This document shows positions 24,108-35,299 of a stretch of DNA of 64,000 nt, in pieces. The stretch is from Cryptomeria japonica. Taxonomy: Eukaryota; Streptophyta; Pinopsida; Cupressales; Cupressaceae. Numbering within the stretch: the stretch's first letter is position 1; every line of letters starts with the position of its first letter. The notes under the pieces were generated by a model, which did no database searches, was not told the DNA's origin, and was given only the letters and a program-made list of their open reading frames with translations. Where the stretch lies: NCBI RefSeq assembly GCF_030272615.1, contig NC_081412.1:103406796-103470795 (forward strand). Reading direction: 5' to 3'. Position numbers and translations under genes: made by a program.

Positions 24108-26029
24108 CTAGGCTGCTGATGGATCATCAAAATAGATCCTCTTCGCCGCATTGCTCGGCTTTGAAGGATCCTGCACAAAAAAAACAAACCACAATTAATA
24201 TTAGTTATATTATATAATTCACATTCGAAAAGTTAACATAAAAATGAACTATAATTAAACTATTCATGTTTACCTCATCTCCACATTTTCTCTTCAGCTT
24301 TGCAGGACTCTTGATGTATGTCTTTGGTAGAGGAGGTATGTTTTGAATATTTTCATACACAACCTATATATGTTCAGAAACATGACATTGATACAAGTTA
24401 GCATATAATTATCACTAATAATAAAAAATTATATCTACTAATCAAAAAATAAAATAAACACACATCTACTCGAGGCATCTCTTCTTCTTCTTCAGGTATA
24501 CTGGGTGTAGTCATCAAGGATGTGAAGCCAAGAATTCTCTGTATATATACACAACAAGTATATGAAACTATCAATCTATGTATAGACATGTATAATCACT
24601 ATAAGTTATTTAAACTATTCATTCAATCATATTTGCATTTAATTACCTTTCCCTTGTCTCCAACTACACTACCAGATTCTAAATCACACTGCCCCACACT
24701 CATGCCGCTTGTGCCCTACAAGAGTAAAATAAGATATACATGCAAGTTACTACATAATCTAATGAATACCAATATAAATGATGAGCATGTATGTATAATA
24801 AAATACAAATGACTAGGTGCAATAATATATGTACCGTCAAGCTATCAAGGCCAAATGAAATGGCCAATAAGGTGCCCTCCTGAATCTGTCTCAACTCATC
24901 CTCGGTCATCAACTGTTAAATAGACCATGTAAATAAAAATTAGTACTTAATATTATCTAATTTATAAATATTTAATTAAAATATAACATGAACTGTGAAA
25001 ATACAAATCTTACCACTACATCATCAATGTATGATGACGGTGTCTCCTCGCCTCTAGCATGTGAGGACTCCCCAGGGTATCCTCCAGTCTGTGTAATAAC
25101 ATCTGGTGCATCGTGCATCTCATGCACCTCATAATCTGCACTGTCCATAGGAGGATCAACAGGCTGTCCAATTGGACCCAAGCATACGTGCCCACACATG
25201 AAATAACTATGGGGCAAGCATATGTGTGGAGCCGAGGATAACATGTCAATGCCACTAGATACACCGCTACCATCAAGAGTAGGCTGAGCTATTGACGCAG
25301 CCTGAGAAACCAAAAGGCTACTCAAAGAGTGAATAGCCGATATGGTCCGTGAAGCCGCCTCATAAATGATATCAGGATGCTGCACTGCAAGTGGGGGATC
25401 AACAGGAGGAGGGGGACATATGGGCCCTGGACTACTCTGACTACCCCAGGTCTATTTTGGGGCATACCTAAACCTACACCCTGGAAAGGTTGGATGTCAA
25501 AGTAGTTCACATGTTTGTGTAAAACAAACTCAGCATACAATTTTTTTATGAAATAGAAGGGGATATCAAGATTGTTGCTGGGTGGTTTGTCGAAAACCAT
25601 CCACCAACGATCCCAAAAAAATTTCACAATCCCATCATTTGTGCACCATTTAATAGAAAGTTGTGTTTTTTTGGGATCTACGGGCTGACCAGTATGGGGA
25701 TTGACAAACAATGAGGTGATTTTGGCTTTGGATATCTCGAGATCCTTGATATCCTTATATGACAAGCCATCTGCATATTTTTCCCTCATAGAATCTTGCC
25801 ACAAAAGGGTGGCATTGTGCTCCTCAGTCATGGTTTCCATACTTTTTATGATCGACATGAGAGGATCAAACATTGGGTTTAGATGAGGGATCCTATGATA
25901 TACTTGTGGAATCCCCCTCAATTCATTCAAATTTTGTGCAATCAAATCCTAAATTGAGGGGGGTTTTGGCAAATGAGGGTTTGGTTGTCGTAGTTGTGGT
26001 TGGTCAGTGTTTTCATTGTTATCCCCCAT
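24108..26029 (-). pseudogene. six-exon gene of unknown function carried by the TIR element
   Basis: Read on the minus strand. Exon 1 is 26029-25014 (start MGDNNENTDQPQLRQ), exon 2 24912-24835, exon 3 24715-24647, exon 4 24538-24464, exon 5 24363-24274, exon 6 24170-24108 (ends RIYFDDPSAA, stop TAG). All five introns are GT-AG and phase 0, and exons 2-6 are all multiples of three, so the model is strong. Product of about 460 residues. Exon 1 has an aromatic-rich stretch (KFFWDRWWMVFDKPPSNN) and then a PPPPVDPP hinge. Exon 4 has EEEEE, and exon 5 is basic (KSPAKLKRK). One in-frame TAG (codon 27, probably a former CAG) and one frameshift near 25430-25460 break exon 1. The family is not recognised; an accessory transposition protein or a captured host gene are both possible. 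Confidence 0.65.
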
Positions 26030-26262
26030 TTTTAACTTAATTGAATGTAAACAATTAAATTTAGTTAACAAATTTAAACAATTAGGTATTTGATTTAAAA
26101 GAACCTAGTTTTCATGAAAAAAACCATATTTTCAATGAAAAATCAAATAAACATTAACAAAAAATATAAAAAATGAATGAAAATGATTCAAAACGATAAA
26201 ATTCTTACCTCTAAATCTATTTTTTAGCAATTTTTTGTCAAAATACTGGATATCGGGTGCAA

Positions 26263-26277
26263 CGGATATCGGATTTT
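26263..26277. promoter_or_regulatory. CGGATATC motif upstream of the six-exon gene
   Basis: CGGATATCGGATTTT lies about 235 bases upstream of the minus-strand start at 26029. A degenerate copy (CTGGATATCGGG) lies at about 26247-26256. The same core occurs upstream of the plus-strand gene (21861-21874 and 21963-21990) and near the right end (26856-26873). Confidence 0.35.
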
Positions 26278-26328
26278 GATGAAATCGCGCGGCTCGTGAG
26301 TTAAAAATGACTCACGGGTTGTCACTGT

Positions 26329-26825
26329 TGACATATATAATATAATAATATATTATATAATATATTATTATATTATATAATATGTATTGTATTATATTAC
26401 ATATATTATAATATATAATATAATATAATATTATATTATATTATATATTATATTATATTATATTATATTATATTATATTATATTATATTATATATTATTA
26501 TATTATAATATAATATAATAATATATTATATAATAAGTATTATATTATATATTATTATATTATATAATACGTATTGTATTATATTATATATATTATAATA
26601 TATAATATAATATAATATTATATTATATTATATTATATTATATATAATATAATATTGTATTATATTATATATAATATAATATTGTATTATATAATATATT
26701 ATTATATTATAATATAATATAATATAATAATATATTATATAATACGTATTATATAATATATATTATGTATTATATAATATGTATTATATAATATATATTA
26801 TGTATTATATAATATGTAACATTTA
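26329..26825. repeat. TATAT/TATTA microsatellite
   Basis: About 500 bp made almost only of A and T, in TATTA and TATAT units with an occasional ACGTATT. Because the units are near self-complementary, it can extrude hairpins. No coding potential. Confidence 0.9.
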
Positions 26826-26855
26826 ATATATTTTTTAAATTAAAATTACAAATAA

Positions 26856-26873
26856 AAATCGGATATCCGATTT
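26856..26873. repeat. 18 bp perfect palindrome
   Basis: AAATCGGATATCCGATTT is a perfect palindrome about 145 bases inside the right terminal inverted repeat. It is the best copy of the GATATC-centred motif found upstream of both genes of the element. Confidence 0.7.
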
Positions 26874-26999
26874 GCATATGTAATTACCAGGCCAAGGTGT
26901 ACTGACACCCAGACCAAGCAAAAAGTCAACACAGATTTTCATGTTTTTAGGCGAGTGAAGAAGGCAATTTTTTTCACATCGCCACTTTTTGGCCCCCCT

Positions 27000-27016
27000 T
27001 GATCCTGCACTAACCC
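27000..27016 (-). repeat. right terminal inverted repeat
   Basis: On the minus strand this reads GGGTTAGTGCAGGATCA, matching the left end at 15 of 17 positions. It abuts TTAT (27017-27020), where the 3' LTR resumes. Confidence 0.8.
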
Positions 27017-28114
27017 TTATCCCTTGTAATTAATGTGACAAATGGAGTTTTTCCTCCATGTCATCAGAGGTCAAGATCCACCATCATGTTCTTTTGTCCA
27101 CTTAGACTATCCATGTCAGCTATGGTCGAAGCATTACCAACTCCACCAACCTGTCACCTTCGGGGACACGGGCGTGGCGTAGAGACATCCACGTGGTGCG
27201 CTAGCATCCCATGAATTTGACAGTCTATAGGTAGCCATTTGAGCATTATGCCTACGTTTGACAGAAATGGTAACACCTCTGCATGCACCCACCGATGTCC
27301 GAATTCCTTCCTGAGCCTTTATCTTTCACTTTGAAGGCATTTTGGAAGGATCCTTTGGAAATTTTGGCAATATTCTTGTAGGTTAAGCTCTTGGAAGTCA
27401 CTTTGGACACCATTCCATCAACACCATAATTGTTGCAGCATCTCAAGCACACTACACTAGCATTTCCAACAACTGTTCATGAAAGGGGAGTTTCCTTAAT
27501 CTCTTTTTTTCATTTCTAATACCTTTTTATCAATCTTTTGTTGCATCCTTTCAATTATCTTTATCATATTATTATTCCCATGGATTCTTGGGTTGTTTGT
27601 GGAGGTAGAAACACCAAAATCATGGGGGTCTAACTTAGGCAGGCTCCAAAACACAGCCCCAAATATTTTTCCTTCTTGCTTGTGTGTAGGTTCACGAGGG
27701 TGAGAGAATCATCATTTAGAGGGAGGCTTCAATCATGGACCGATTGTGAGTGTTTTCATCCTTCTCCCTTCCTTTTGTTTTATTTCAGTCATTTCGCATC
27801 TCACAACTTTTAGCTTAGTCCATTCATTTTTTTGTGTTTCATCATATTATCCACGTATTCAGAAATTTTTGTATGTGCTATGTACTTCTTCCATACAAGA
27901 CAACAATTCACCATGCTGGTGTCCCAGCTTTGCGCACTCATCCTCAGAATAGAGGCTTGACGAAGCTGCTTGTGAATCCCGAATCGTGGGCAATTGTCTT
28001 GGTTTGTTATTTTATCCCCTAGCTCATCTCAATGCTAGTTCACAGAGGTAATCGGAAGGACAATTTGTCCTCAAGGATGCATCATCCTTGAGGTGGTGAA
28101 TTCCCTCCATTATA
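27017..28114 (+). repeat. 3' LTR, remainder
   Basis: This resumes the LTR after the TIR element. The first four bases, TTAT, are the duplicated target. It matches 10181-11268 throughout, with many transitions, and keeps the CCTCAAGGATG hairpin (28069-28093). It ends TTATA where the 5' LTR has TTACA. ACTAA at 28115-28119 closes the host element. Confidence 0.85.
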
Positions 28115-28119
28115 ACTAA

Positions 28120-28745
28120 TTATTATTAATAGATTAGTAAAGATTAAGCTCAAAATTAACTAATATAAAACAAGCTAAAAAACTTAACATTTAAAATAAT
28201 TCAAAAGTATAGTTTTTCATTAGTGATCAAAGTCAATGAATTTTATTAGATATAAATAACATTTAAAAAATGATTTCTTAACTGAATATATAATATTTAT
28301 AATGGATTTATCCTTTGTGAACTAATTTATTTGAGAATGTAAATTCTACTACAATAAATGCTTTTGATTAAGTTAGTAGGGAGAAGGCCCTGAACCTACA
28401 AAATAGCAGAAACAAAGTACAACTTCAAAAGGACTGGCATCAAGTAGCCAACCAAGAAATCCCAATGAATTATTCCTCAGAGGTAGTAAAACATTAACAT
28501 GTCTCTATAACTAAATAGAACTAAGTATTTTTGAGTATCAACATAATTAAGTAACTTAACTATACTAACAACCATAATAAAAGCCTGGTTGATATGGCAC
28601 ACAGGCCACTTAATAATAAAGAAACTAACTATATCAACTAATTTCATTAGCAGATTATAAAGGAAAAAGTAAACTAAGCCTAACATCTTAATCATTTTTC
28701 ATGAAATTCCAATTTCGTTGAAGTTTGTAAACTTGGTTGGCCTAG
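28120..28745. other. AT-rich spacer
   Basis: No feature recognised. The right part may be the 3' untranslated portion of the degenerate minus-strand gene that follows. Confidence 0.4.
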
Positions 28746-28749
28746 GTGT

Positions 28750-30270
28750 CCTCCTGACTGTCCTCCCTATCTTCAATGTCCTCGTCTGCCTTCCCTTCTT
28801 TTTCTAGTTTCCTCATCTTCTTTTTCATCTTACTCTACTTGGACATGACCTCCATGGTAGTCTTTCTCATGATACAATCTGTGATGGTGCACAATGAACC
28901 AAAGGCCTCACATATATTGTCGAAATGCTATTTGCAGTCTTCGATTCTCTCTTCTAGGTTTAGGACTATCTCTTTAGGCTCAATAATCTAATCCTTCTAG
29001 TTTTTTTGGTTTTATTTTTCTGTAGGCAAGTCCAATGAATAGGGGACCATTTCTATATCCTCCTAAGAATTGAAAGGTTGTGTGTTCAAGTCAGAATCCA
29101 CTGAGTCCTTCGAGGACTCGCTCTCTTCTTCCATCTCCTCCTTATACCATTCTTCTTGTTCATCTTGGAATTCCTCATCCTTCAAGTCCTTATTAGAGAT
29201 ATCATCCTCTTCCTCTAGATTGAAGGCCTCTTCAAGATTCATGTTCGTCTCCTTTGTCTCAATCAAAACCTTCTTCTCCTTTGCTAATAGCCTAGCAGAT
29301 CTTTCTTCTCCTGAACTACTCTCCTTCCTCTCCATTATCTTTTCCTCCTTATTCTCTGAGTCATGTAGGTCAATGTCAATAGTAATACTCTTTCTTGTAG
29401 AGTCCTTCTCAATCTTCTTAGCTTTGACATGGTTATTTTTGGGGGTATCTAGTTTGCTTTTATCTAAGTTAATTTTGAGCAAGGCTACCTCAAGGGGCTC
29501 AATTTCCTACACTACCATCAACTTCCTACCCTTAGGTTTAGTCAGGGGAGTAGAATCAGGTGAACGCAAGGATTTTGTTTCAATTAACTCAATTTTAACA
29601 AAGGACCAATCTATTTTTCATTTTTTAGCTCGACATTACTAGGTAGAAGGAGTAGACAACTTCAATTCAAGGAGTGGTCATTTAGGCATATTTGTATATT
29701 ATATTGATTAAACCTTGGTGGAGTGGCGAATTCGCTCCATTGGCAATACAATAATCCAAAGAGGTAACCAAAAAATAGGGTAAATTAATCCATTCCCCAT
29801 GCCTAATATGATTTAAGATGGGAAAATGGTACCATGAATTGTAGTATAACAACCCTCCAAAGTGAAATATTTTATTACAAAATAGCTAACTATGGGATAG
29901 GGTTTTGGGAGAATAAAGCATCCATACCTATTTTGAATGACCACCGACTACTCGCCTTTCTCAAAGAGCTTCTTCATGTAGGATTTATAGTCCCTATTGC
30001 TCTGCCTCTCCACTTCTTCCCCTTCGTTATTCAGCCCAATAACTTCCGCAATTAGCTCTGGTGACACCATAAAGGATATATGGGCCACCGTAACTTCTCC
30101 ATTATGCCAAGAATTGCAAAACCTCATAGATAATGCCCTATTATACCCTTTCATGGCAAGGAAAAAAGGGGTCATCCCTGCATTATGGAAGAGCTTCCAA
30201 ACCTCTTCAATTTTATGGAGTTATTTACAACTCTTTAGCTCTGTTATTTTTAGAATGCCCCCCATATCAG
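28750..30270 (-). pseudogene. plant transposon protein-like gene, degenerate
   Basis: Reading right to left, about 30110-29950 gives WHNGEVTVAHISFMVSPELI followed by AEVIGLNNEGEE. This fits the plant-specific domain usually annotated as a putative plant transposon protein, in which a substrate-like V/I-S.E.IAE.TGL motif recurs. Downstream, after frameshifts, come segments of the type IRHG.-INLP-F.V-SLDY.I (about 29800) and HQG.IN-IYKY (about 29710). The C-terminal part (29482-29063) is strongly acidic and charged: NLEEEDDISNKDLKDEEFQ and KEEMEEESESS. Stops and frameshifts show that it is dead. The Ser-rich open frame on the other strand (29070-29642) is its shadow. Confidence 0.5.
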
Positions 30271-30275
30271 TCTAA

Positions 30276-30680
30276 TTCTTTGAAGAGAAAACACAATAGA
30301 TATGAAAATGACTACCAAGCTAGGGGAGATTTCTAGAAGTTTCTTTTTCCATTAAAATATGCTCTTTCTCCATAGATGTGGGACTTCTTTTCACATTAAG
30401 GGAAAAAAAGGCTCCTTGAGAAACAAGACCACCACTTTTCCCTCAAATGATATTGTCATCCTTAAAAATCATTGCAAGTCATGAGAGAAAAAGCACCGGA
30501 CTACCAACCAAACCCTTTAAATTTATGACACCCTCATCATCAGCATGCCCACTTGCCAGTCTATGTATCACTCCAATCAACCAAATAGTCAACATCCTAC
30601 TCATCAACTTATAGGTTATCGGGTGGGAAATTCGAATTTCAAATTTCTTGGAGCACATAAAGAAAATGGGCAACCTCAAT
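30276..30680. other. unassigned DNA at the 3' side of a LINE
   Basis: Possibly the 3' untranslated region of the minus-strand LINE. No clear A-rich tail or target-site duplication was found. Confidence 0.35.
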
Positions 30681-30682
30681 GG

Positions 30683-31240
30683 TTATAGCTTGAAGTAATT
30701 GACCAAATCACCTAGGAAAGGTTCTACCATTTCACTGGCCAAAATATTTTTTAATGTTGCCAAGCTCTCTTGATAATTAAAGTGAGACCATTCCTTTCTC
30801 ATTAAGCCTTGATTTTCTGTCTCATCCGCTACCGCATTTCCTTCCCTGTATGTGTGTTGTAATTTTATTTTATGAAAGGTTTTGAGAAGCCTTATGCACT
30901 TTTGAATAATTCCTCTTATCTCCCAAGGGGCTTTCATGGTATCATTTAGGCAATTGACTACAAGTTTCGAATCGCCTTCTAGAATCAAATTGATTCCATT
31001 ATGGTTGTGCAATAGTTCAAGGCCCTTCCATGTCACCATCGCTTTTGCTCATTTATTCGAACCCATTCCAATGTTTTCACAATACGCTTGTATCATGTAT
31101 CCTCTACAATCCTTTATGATGCCTCTTTCTTCAGATAAAAGAGGGTTCCCTTTTGAACAACCATCAAAATTACACTTTAGCCAACCTTCCTCGAGGGGGG
31201 TCCAAGTGCAACTTTTTCTTAAGATCATATTGTGTCAATT
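30683..31240 (-). pseudogene. LINE RNase H domain
   Basis: Type I RNase H would remove RNA from the RNA:DNA hybrid. CNFDGCSKGNP (first Asp) is at about 31190-31160, and ILEGDSKLVVNCLND (third Asp) at about 30975-30935. HTYREGNAVADE at about 30860-30825 carries the C-terminal Asp region. Where the second catalytic residue is normally the Glu of an AE-A motif, I read a stop followed by AKA, so the site looks lost. Confidence 0.65.
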
Positions 31241-31966
31241 CATTCTTAGAATATTATGATGAATTCTCCATCTCTATTTTAATCTTAGGTCTAGTAGATT
31301 TGGTAGAACTTCTGATTTTTGTGGTTGACTCATATTAATGCTTTCTTTTACTTGCTACTTTATAATATAAAATAGCACCTTACTACTTCTTGCTTCATCG
31401 CTACACACTCTATTATTCTGTTATTTCCATATATTCCAAGCCATAACAAGTGGAATGCCGATCCAAAGATTCCTAGTAATAAGATGCATATAAGGGGTTA
31501 GGGGCCACTATTTCATAAGGTCTTTCATATTCTCTAGCAAATTCTCACAAGTTTTTAAATCTCCTAGCACTCCTTCCCAAATTTCCTTGGCAAATTGGCA
31601 ATGCAAAAATAGTTGGGCAATGCTCTCAAGGTTTTTATAGAATAACAAACCTATTTACAAAATAAAAACCTCTTTTGTTTAGATTATCTATCATCAGAAT
31701 TATTCCAGGAGCAGTATCCCACCAAAAATAATTGATCTTCAAAATAAAGCCTTGATCCAAATGTTTCTCCAGCAAAAGGTTTCAACTAGTTCTCCCACAA
31801 TACTATGATAGGCTGACTTAACTAAGAATGTTCTAGAGGGGTTTAGCCACCCAATCCATTCATCCTCCACATGAGGAGAGAGAAAAGTGCAATCAACTAA
31901 AAGAGAAGTTCTAGATTGAGCCTCTCTGACTAAATGGTCACAGTGTTGGATCAGGATATCCCCCCA

Positions 31967-32236
31967 TCAAAGCACCTCATCTTCTAGGGTCTTCCATTTT
32001 GCCTTGTCTCCATTCCATATAATATAAACATGAACCAACTTTCCACATTTATTGATCAGAATTTGCTTGATTTTCCTGAATTGAGGTAATTCTGAGAGGG
32101 CTTGGTCTTTAATCCACACATCATCGCATAAATTGGTTCCTTTGCCATTCTCAATTAACCCTTTTCCACCCTTCCTAAGGATAGCTTTAGTTTTTGCAAC
32201 ATTATTCCAAATGTAGGATCCTAAGGGTAAATCCAT
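31967..32236 (-). pseudogene. LINE region after the reverse transcriptase, toward zf-RVT
   Basis: The product reads SYIWNNVAKTKAILRKGGKG and later GTNLCDDVWIKDQALSELP. This is the typical G.G..I..W.D.W segment between the RT and zf-RVT in plant LINEs. Remnants of a zf-RVT domain follow down to about 31560 but are badly broken. Confidence 0.55.
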
Positions 32237-32499
32237 CTCATTTAGGAAATAACTTCTATCATTACCTGAGGTATTTAGCTTTTATAATATCTGTCCAATC
32301 GTTTTTCCCTTCAATTAACTACCAATTGACTTTAGAGATTAAGGCACTCCAATCCTTTTTTCCTTCAACCAACTACTAGTTGACTTTAGAGATTAAGGCA
32401 CAATTGAAAGACTTAATTTTTCTTATTCCAAGACCCCCTGCCTTAATCGAGTAGCAGACCCTAACCCAAGCCACCAAAGACAGTCTATTTTATTCCTTG

Positions 32500-34100
32500 A
32501 TTCCACTCCATAGAAAATATTTTTCAATCTTTTCTAGTTTGTCAGTAACTAACCCTGACATTTTAAAGAGGGAGGGGTAATAGACTAGAATATTTTGAAG
32601 ACAAGATTTTCTGAACTGAATTTTCCCTACTAGACTAAGCAGCTTCCCTTTACATCCAACTAACTTCTTCTAAAATATTTCCACTACCCCATTCCAAAAT
32701 AGAGAGGTTGGAGATTTAGAAATGAGGGGTAGCCCTAGGTAAGAATCTGGTAGGGCAGCAACCTAACAAGCCAAAATATTAGTAATTTTCTCTTGTAGGT
32801 TGTGACTGACATTCATAGAAAAGATCTTGTTTTTCTCATAGTTAACATGTTTCCCTAATATCTTTGCATAGTTATCTAGAGTCATCTTTTAGCATTTTTC
32901 TTCTAAGACATAAGATTCACCAAAGATGATTGCATCATCAACAAACTATTGGTGTGATATAGGATCCAAAGCAGAGGCATCCCTAACACCCCTTAGCTTC
33001 CCTCTCCTTTTAAGTTTGTCAATATTCCTACCAAGAACCTCAACAACAATAACAAATAGGTATGGTGACAATAGGTCACCCTACTGAAGCCCTTTCCCAC
33101 ATGAAAAATAACCACTGGGGGACCCATTTAATAACACTAAGAATTTTGGAGTTGATACACATTAAACTATCATATTTATAAATTTACCCTTGAATCCAAA
33201 CTTTCTCAAGACTTCAAAGAGAGAGTTCTAAGAAACTCTGTCGTAAGCTTTTGAAATGTCTAATCTTAAGGCCATAGAGGGTACTTTGTTGTTGTCCATT
33301 AAGTGTACCAATTCGTGTGCAACTATAACTGCATCCATAATGTGCCTCCCTTTGACAAAACCTTTTTGGTTGACTGATATCATCTTATCAAGCAAAGGTT
33401 TGAGCCTGTTAACCATAACCTTTGAGATGATTTTATACAAAGTATTGCACAAATTGATAGGCCTAAAGTCCTTAATGGAAGCAACATTATCATTTTTTTG
33501 AAATTAAAGCAATGAAGGTTGAGTTGATTTGGTTTAGGTATTTACCTCACCTGAAGAAGTCCTTCACCACATGATAGATATCCACTCCAATGATATCCCA
33601 ATGATCTTGAAAGAAGGTATGAGGGAATCCATCAGGTCCTAGGGTTTTGAAAGCACCAAAGGAGAACATTGCATCCCTAATCTTGGAAGGATGCCTTTGA
33701 GACTAGTACTGACATATCCTCCTCAATGATAACCTTCAGAATCACCTTGAGAAAGTCATTGGGGTCTTGAGAGTTGTTCTAGTTATTTGAGTTATTCAAG
33801 CTAAAAAAATGAACAAACATCTCAACCATCTCTTTTTCATTTCTGTGATCAATCCATTATATTTAATGAGATTTCTTATTCTATTTCTGGTCTTGTGATT
33901 CATGGTGGATTGGTGAAAGAATATTGTTTTTTTATCGGGACTTCAGTGAGCCATTGTATTCTTGATTTTTATATCCGAAACACCTCTTCTCAACTTGAAC
34001 CATTGATCTCTTAGCAACATCTCCTCCCTTATATCTTCCTTATAAGCACAATTATCTTCTATCTTCCTCTGAATGTTATCAAGTTTGGCAACAATGACCT
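32500..34100 (-). pseudogene. LINE reverse transcriptase, degenerate
   Basis: The clearest block is 33452-33228: CNTLYKIISKVMVNRLKPLL, then QKGFVKGRHI and LRLDISKAYDRVS, which contains the first catalytic Asp. The catalytic FVDD box (FVDDAIIFGES) lies at about 32946-32914. Thumb and connection sequence continues to about 32500. Numerous frameshifts and stops are present. Confidence 0.7.
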
Positions 34101-34110
34101 TTTGTTTAAT

Positions 34111-34980
34111 AAATATTAAACATACTTATTGTATTAAATAATAAATAACACATCAATATAATTAATAGACCTCATTTATCATTTAATAAACATCTACAAT
34201 CAATAATTCTTCATTATACAATATTTAAGATGATTTATCTCAATATCATTTTACCTACTTTCAAACTATTCTTAAATAAAATTTCTATAATAATTAGTTA
34301 AATTAGAATCCTAAACATTCTCACTAAATATTATGACATTTTACCCAAATAAAAGCATTCTTTTTGTTTGTTAGATTTTGTTCTAACTTGTTTCTAATTT
34401 GGGACCTTAGATCCCTCCTTCATCTAAAATATTTTCTTTAAAAAACCTAATGAATGGATAAAAATTCTTATCCATTCTGTATTTTATATTGTCACAACTA
34501 TTAAAATTAAATAGAAATGAACACAAGATTATTTATTGCTAAGGTATTCTTAAATAGTATTCACAAGAATATCATTATCTTAATAAGTACAAAAAGATAT
34601 ATATAATAAAATTAAAAAGAGGCCATTTTATTTAATAAGAGGAGCAACTTTAAGTTTTGTTAAATTGACACCATTGAATTAAACTAATAGACATCATTAG
34701 ATCTAAGGCTTCTCACAAAAAGCCCCAATCCTTAATAAACAAAGATAGATGAAAATATTTTTTCTCATTTCAATTATTATTATGAACAAGTTTGGCCATG
34801 GACGAAAAATAGGCAAGATACCAATATCAAGAGACTGGTAAGGAAAGTTATATTTATTATGTATGATTGCTTATATATACCAATATGCGCCCTTTTTTTA
34901 TTAATAGACTAAATTCTTCTTCTTCTTTAAACCCTGGTTTCTATTCTTTTCATTCTCATCTTACTCAAACACACAAAATC
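34111..34980. other. AT-rich DNA, nothing recognised
   Basis: Low-GC sequence with short runs of A and T. No gene, LTR boundary or tandem repeat was seen. Confidence 0.4.
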
Positions 34981-34982
34981 GT

Positions 34983-35255
34983 GAAAGTTAGGTAGAGACA
35001 AGAAGAGAGGAAGAGAGGTTTTTAGAGGGAGAGGGAGGGAGATATGTAAAGAGGTAGAAAGAGAGGGTTGGTAAGAAATAGAGAGAGGATATTTAGGTAG
35101 AGGGATGTAAAGAGAGAGGTGAGAAAAAGAGTAGAAAAGAAAAGGGAGAGAGAGAGATGGTTGGAGGGAGGGAGAGGGATAAAGAGAATTAGAGAGGGAG
35201 AGAGATGAGAAGGTAGGGACCTATAAGAGAGAGAGGGAGAGAGAATTTTTATATG
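34983..35255 (+). repeat. GA-rich tract
   Basis: Diverged GAGAGGGAGA repeats, followed by TTTTTATATGATTTAGGA (about 35248-35265). The same boundary follows the GA tract at 36990-37330. The 89-residue frame on the minus strand is simple-sequence translation. Confidence 0.75.
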
Positions 35256-35299
35256 ATTTAGGAGCCAAAAGAAGTGTTGTAACTTTCTCAAGAGATCAA

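Larger units (their letters stand above)
18011..27016. mobile_element. 9 kb TIR DNA transposon of unrecognised superfamily
   Basis: The ends are inverted repeats. The left end reads GGGTATGTGCAGGATCA and the right end, reverse complemented, reads GGGTTAGTGCAGGATCA: 15 of 17 identical, with patchy similarity further in (GCCAAAA, AGTGGC, ACATGAAAAT). The flanks are TTAT at 18007-18010 and 27017-27020, while the 5' LTR has a single TTAT at the same point, so the insertion is certain. Inside are subterminal duplications, a large satellite, two convergent genes and an AT microsatellite. GGG termini and a TTA-like target recall PIF/Harbinger, but a symmetric 4 bp target, the very large size and the absence of a recognisable DDE domain do not fit well. 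I leave the superfamily open. Confidence 0.75.
10161..28114 (+). mobile_element. Ty3/gypsy-type LTR element with gag-protease only, host of two nested insertions
   Basis: The two LTRs start with the same 20 bases, TGTAATATCAAAAATATTAT (10161 and 17991), and the ends are TTACA (11268) and TTATA (28114). A perfect ACTAA duplication flanks the whole unit (10156-10160 and 28115-28119). A primer binding site follows the 5' LTR and a purine-rich tract precedes the 3' LTR. Gag and protease-like coding is degenerate, and no reverse transcriptase, RNase H or integrase motif is visible up to 17990. Removing the solo LTR (13097-14296) and the TIR element (18011-27016) with one target copy each leaves about 7.7 kb. 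The LTRs differ at roughly one base in eight in the part I compared, mostly transitions, so this is an old insertion. Confidence 0.85.
30683..34110 (-). mobile_element. 5'-truncated LINE with reverse transcriptase and RNase H
   Basis: A non-LTR element missing ORF1 and the endonuclease. Coding similarity starts near 34100, in the linker before the reverse transcriptase (a LDNIQRKIEDNCAYKEDI stretch), and ends with RNase H at 30683. 5' truncation is the usual outcome of incomplete target-primed reverse transcription. It has many stops and several frameshifts, more than the LINE at 2905-8960. Presence of RNase H groups it with the LINE at 52 kb. Confidence 0.75.

Noticed and set aside
26329-26825. 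AT-rich block as a replication origin or matrix attachment region
   Set aside because: It is a plain TATTA/TATAT microsatellite, and nothing beyond composition supports a function.
18011-27016. Assigning the 9 kb element to PIF/Harbinger on its GGG ends and TTA target
   Set aside because: The duplication reads best as 4 bp TTAT, and no DDE_4 domain is visible. I kept the superfamily open.
29070-29642. 190-codon Ser-rich plus-strand frame
   Set aside because: It is the complement of the acidic tail of the minus-strand transposon-protein pseudogene. Ser-rich shadows of Glu-rich frames are expected.
35022-35291. 89-codon Leu/Ser-rich minus-strand frame
   Set aside because: It is a translation of a GA-rich simple repeat.
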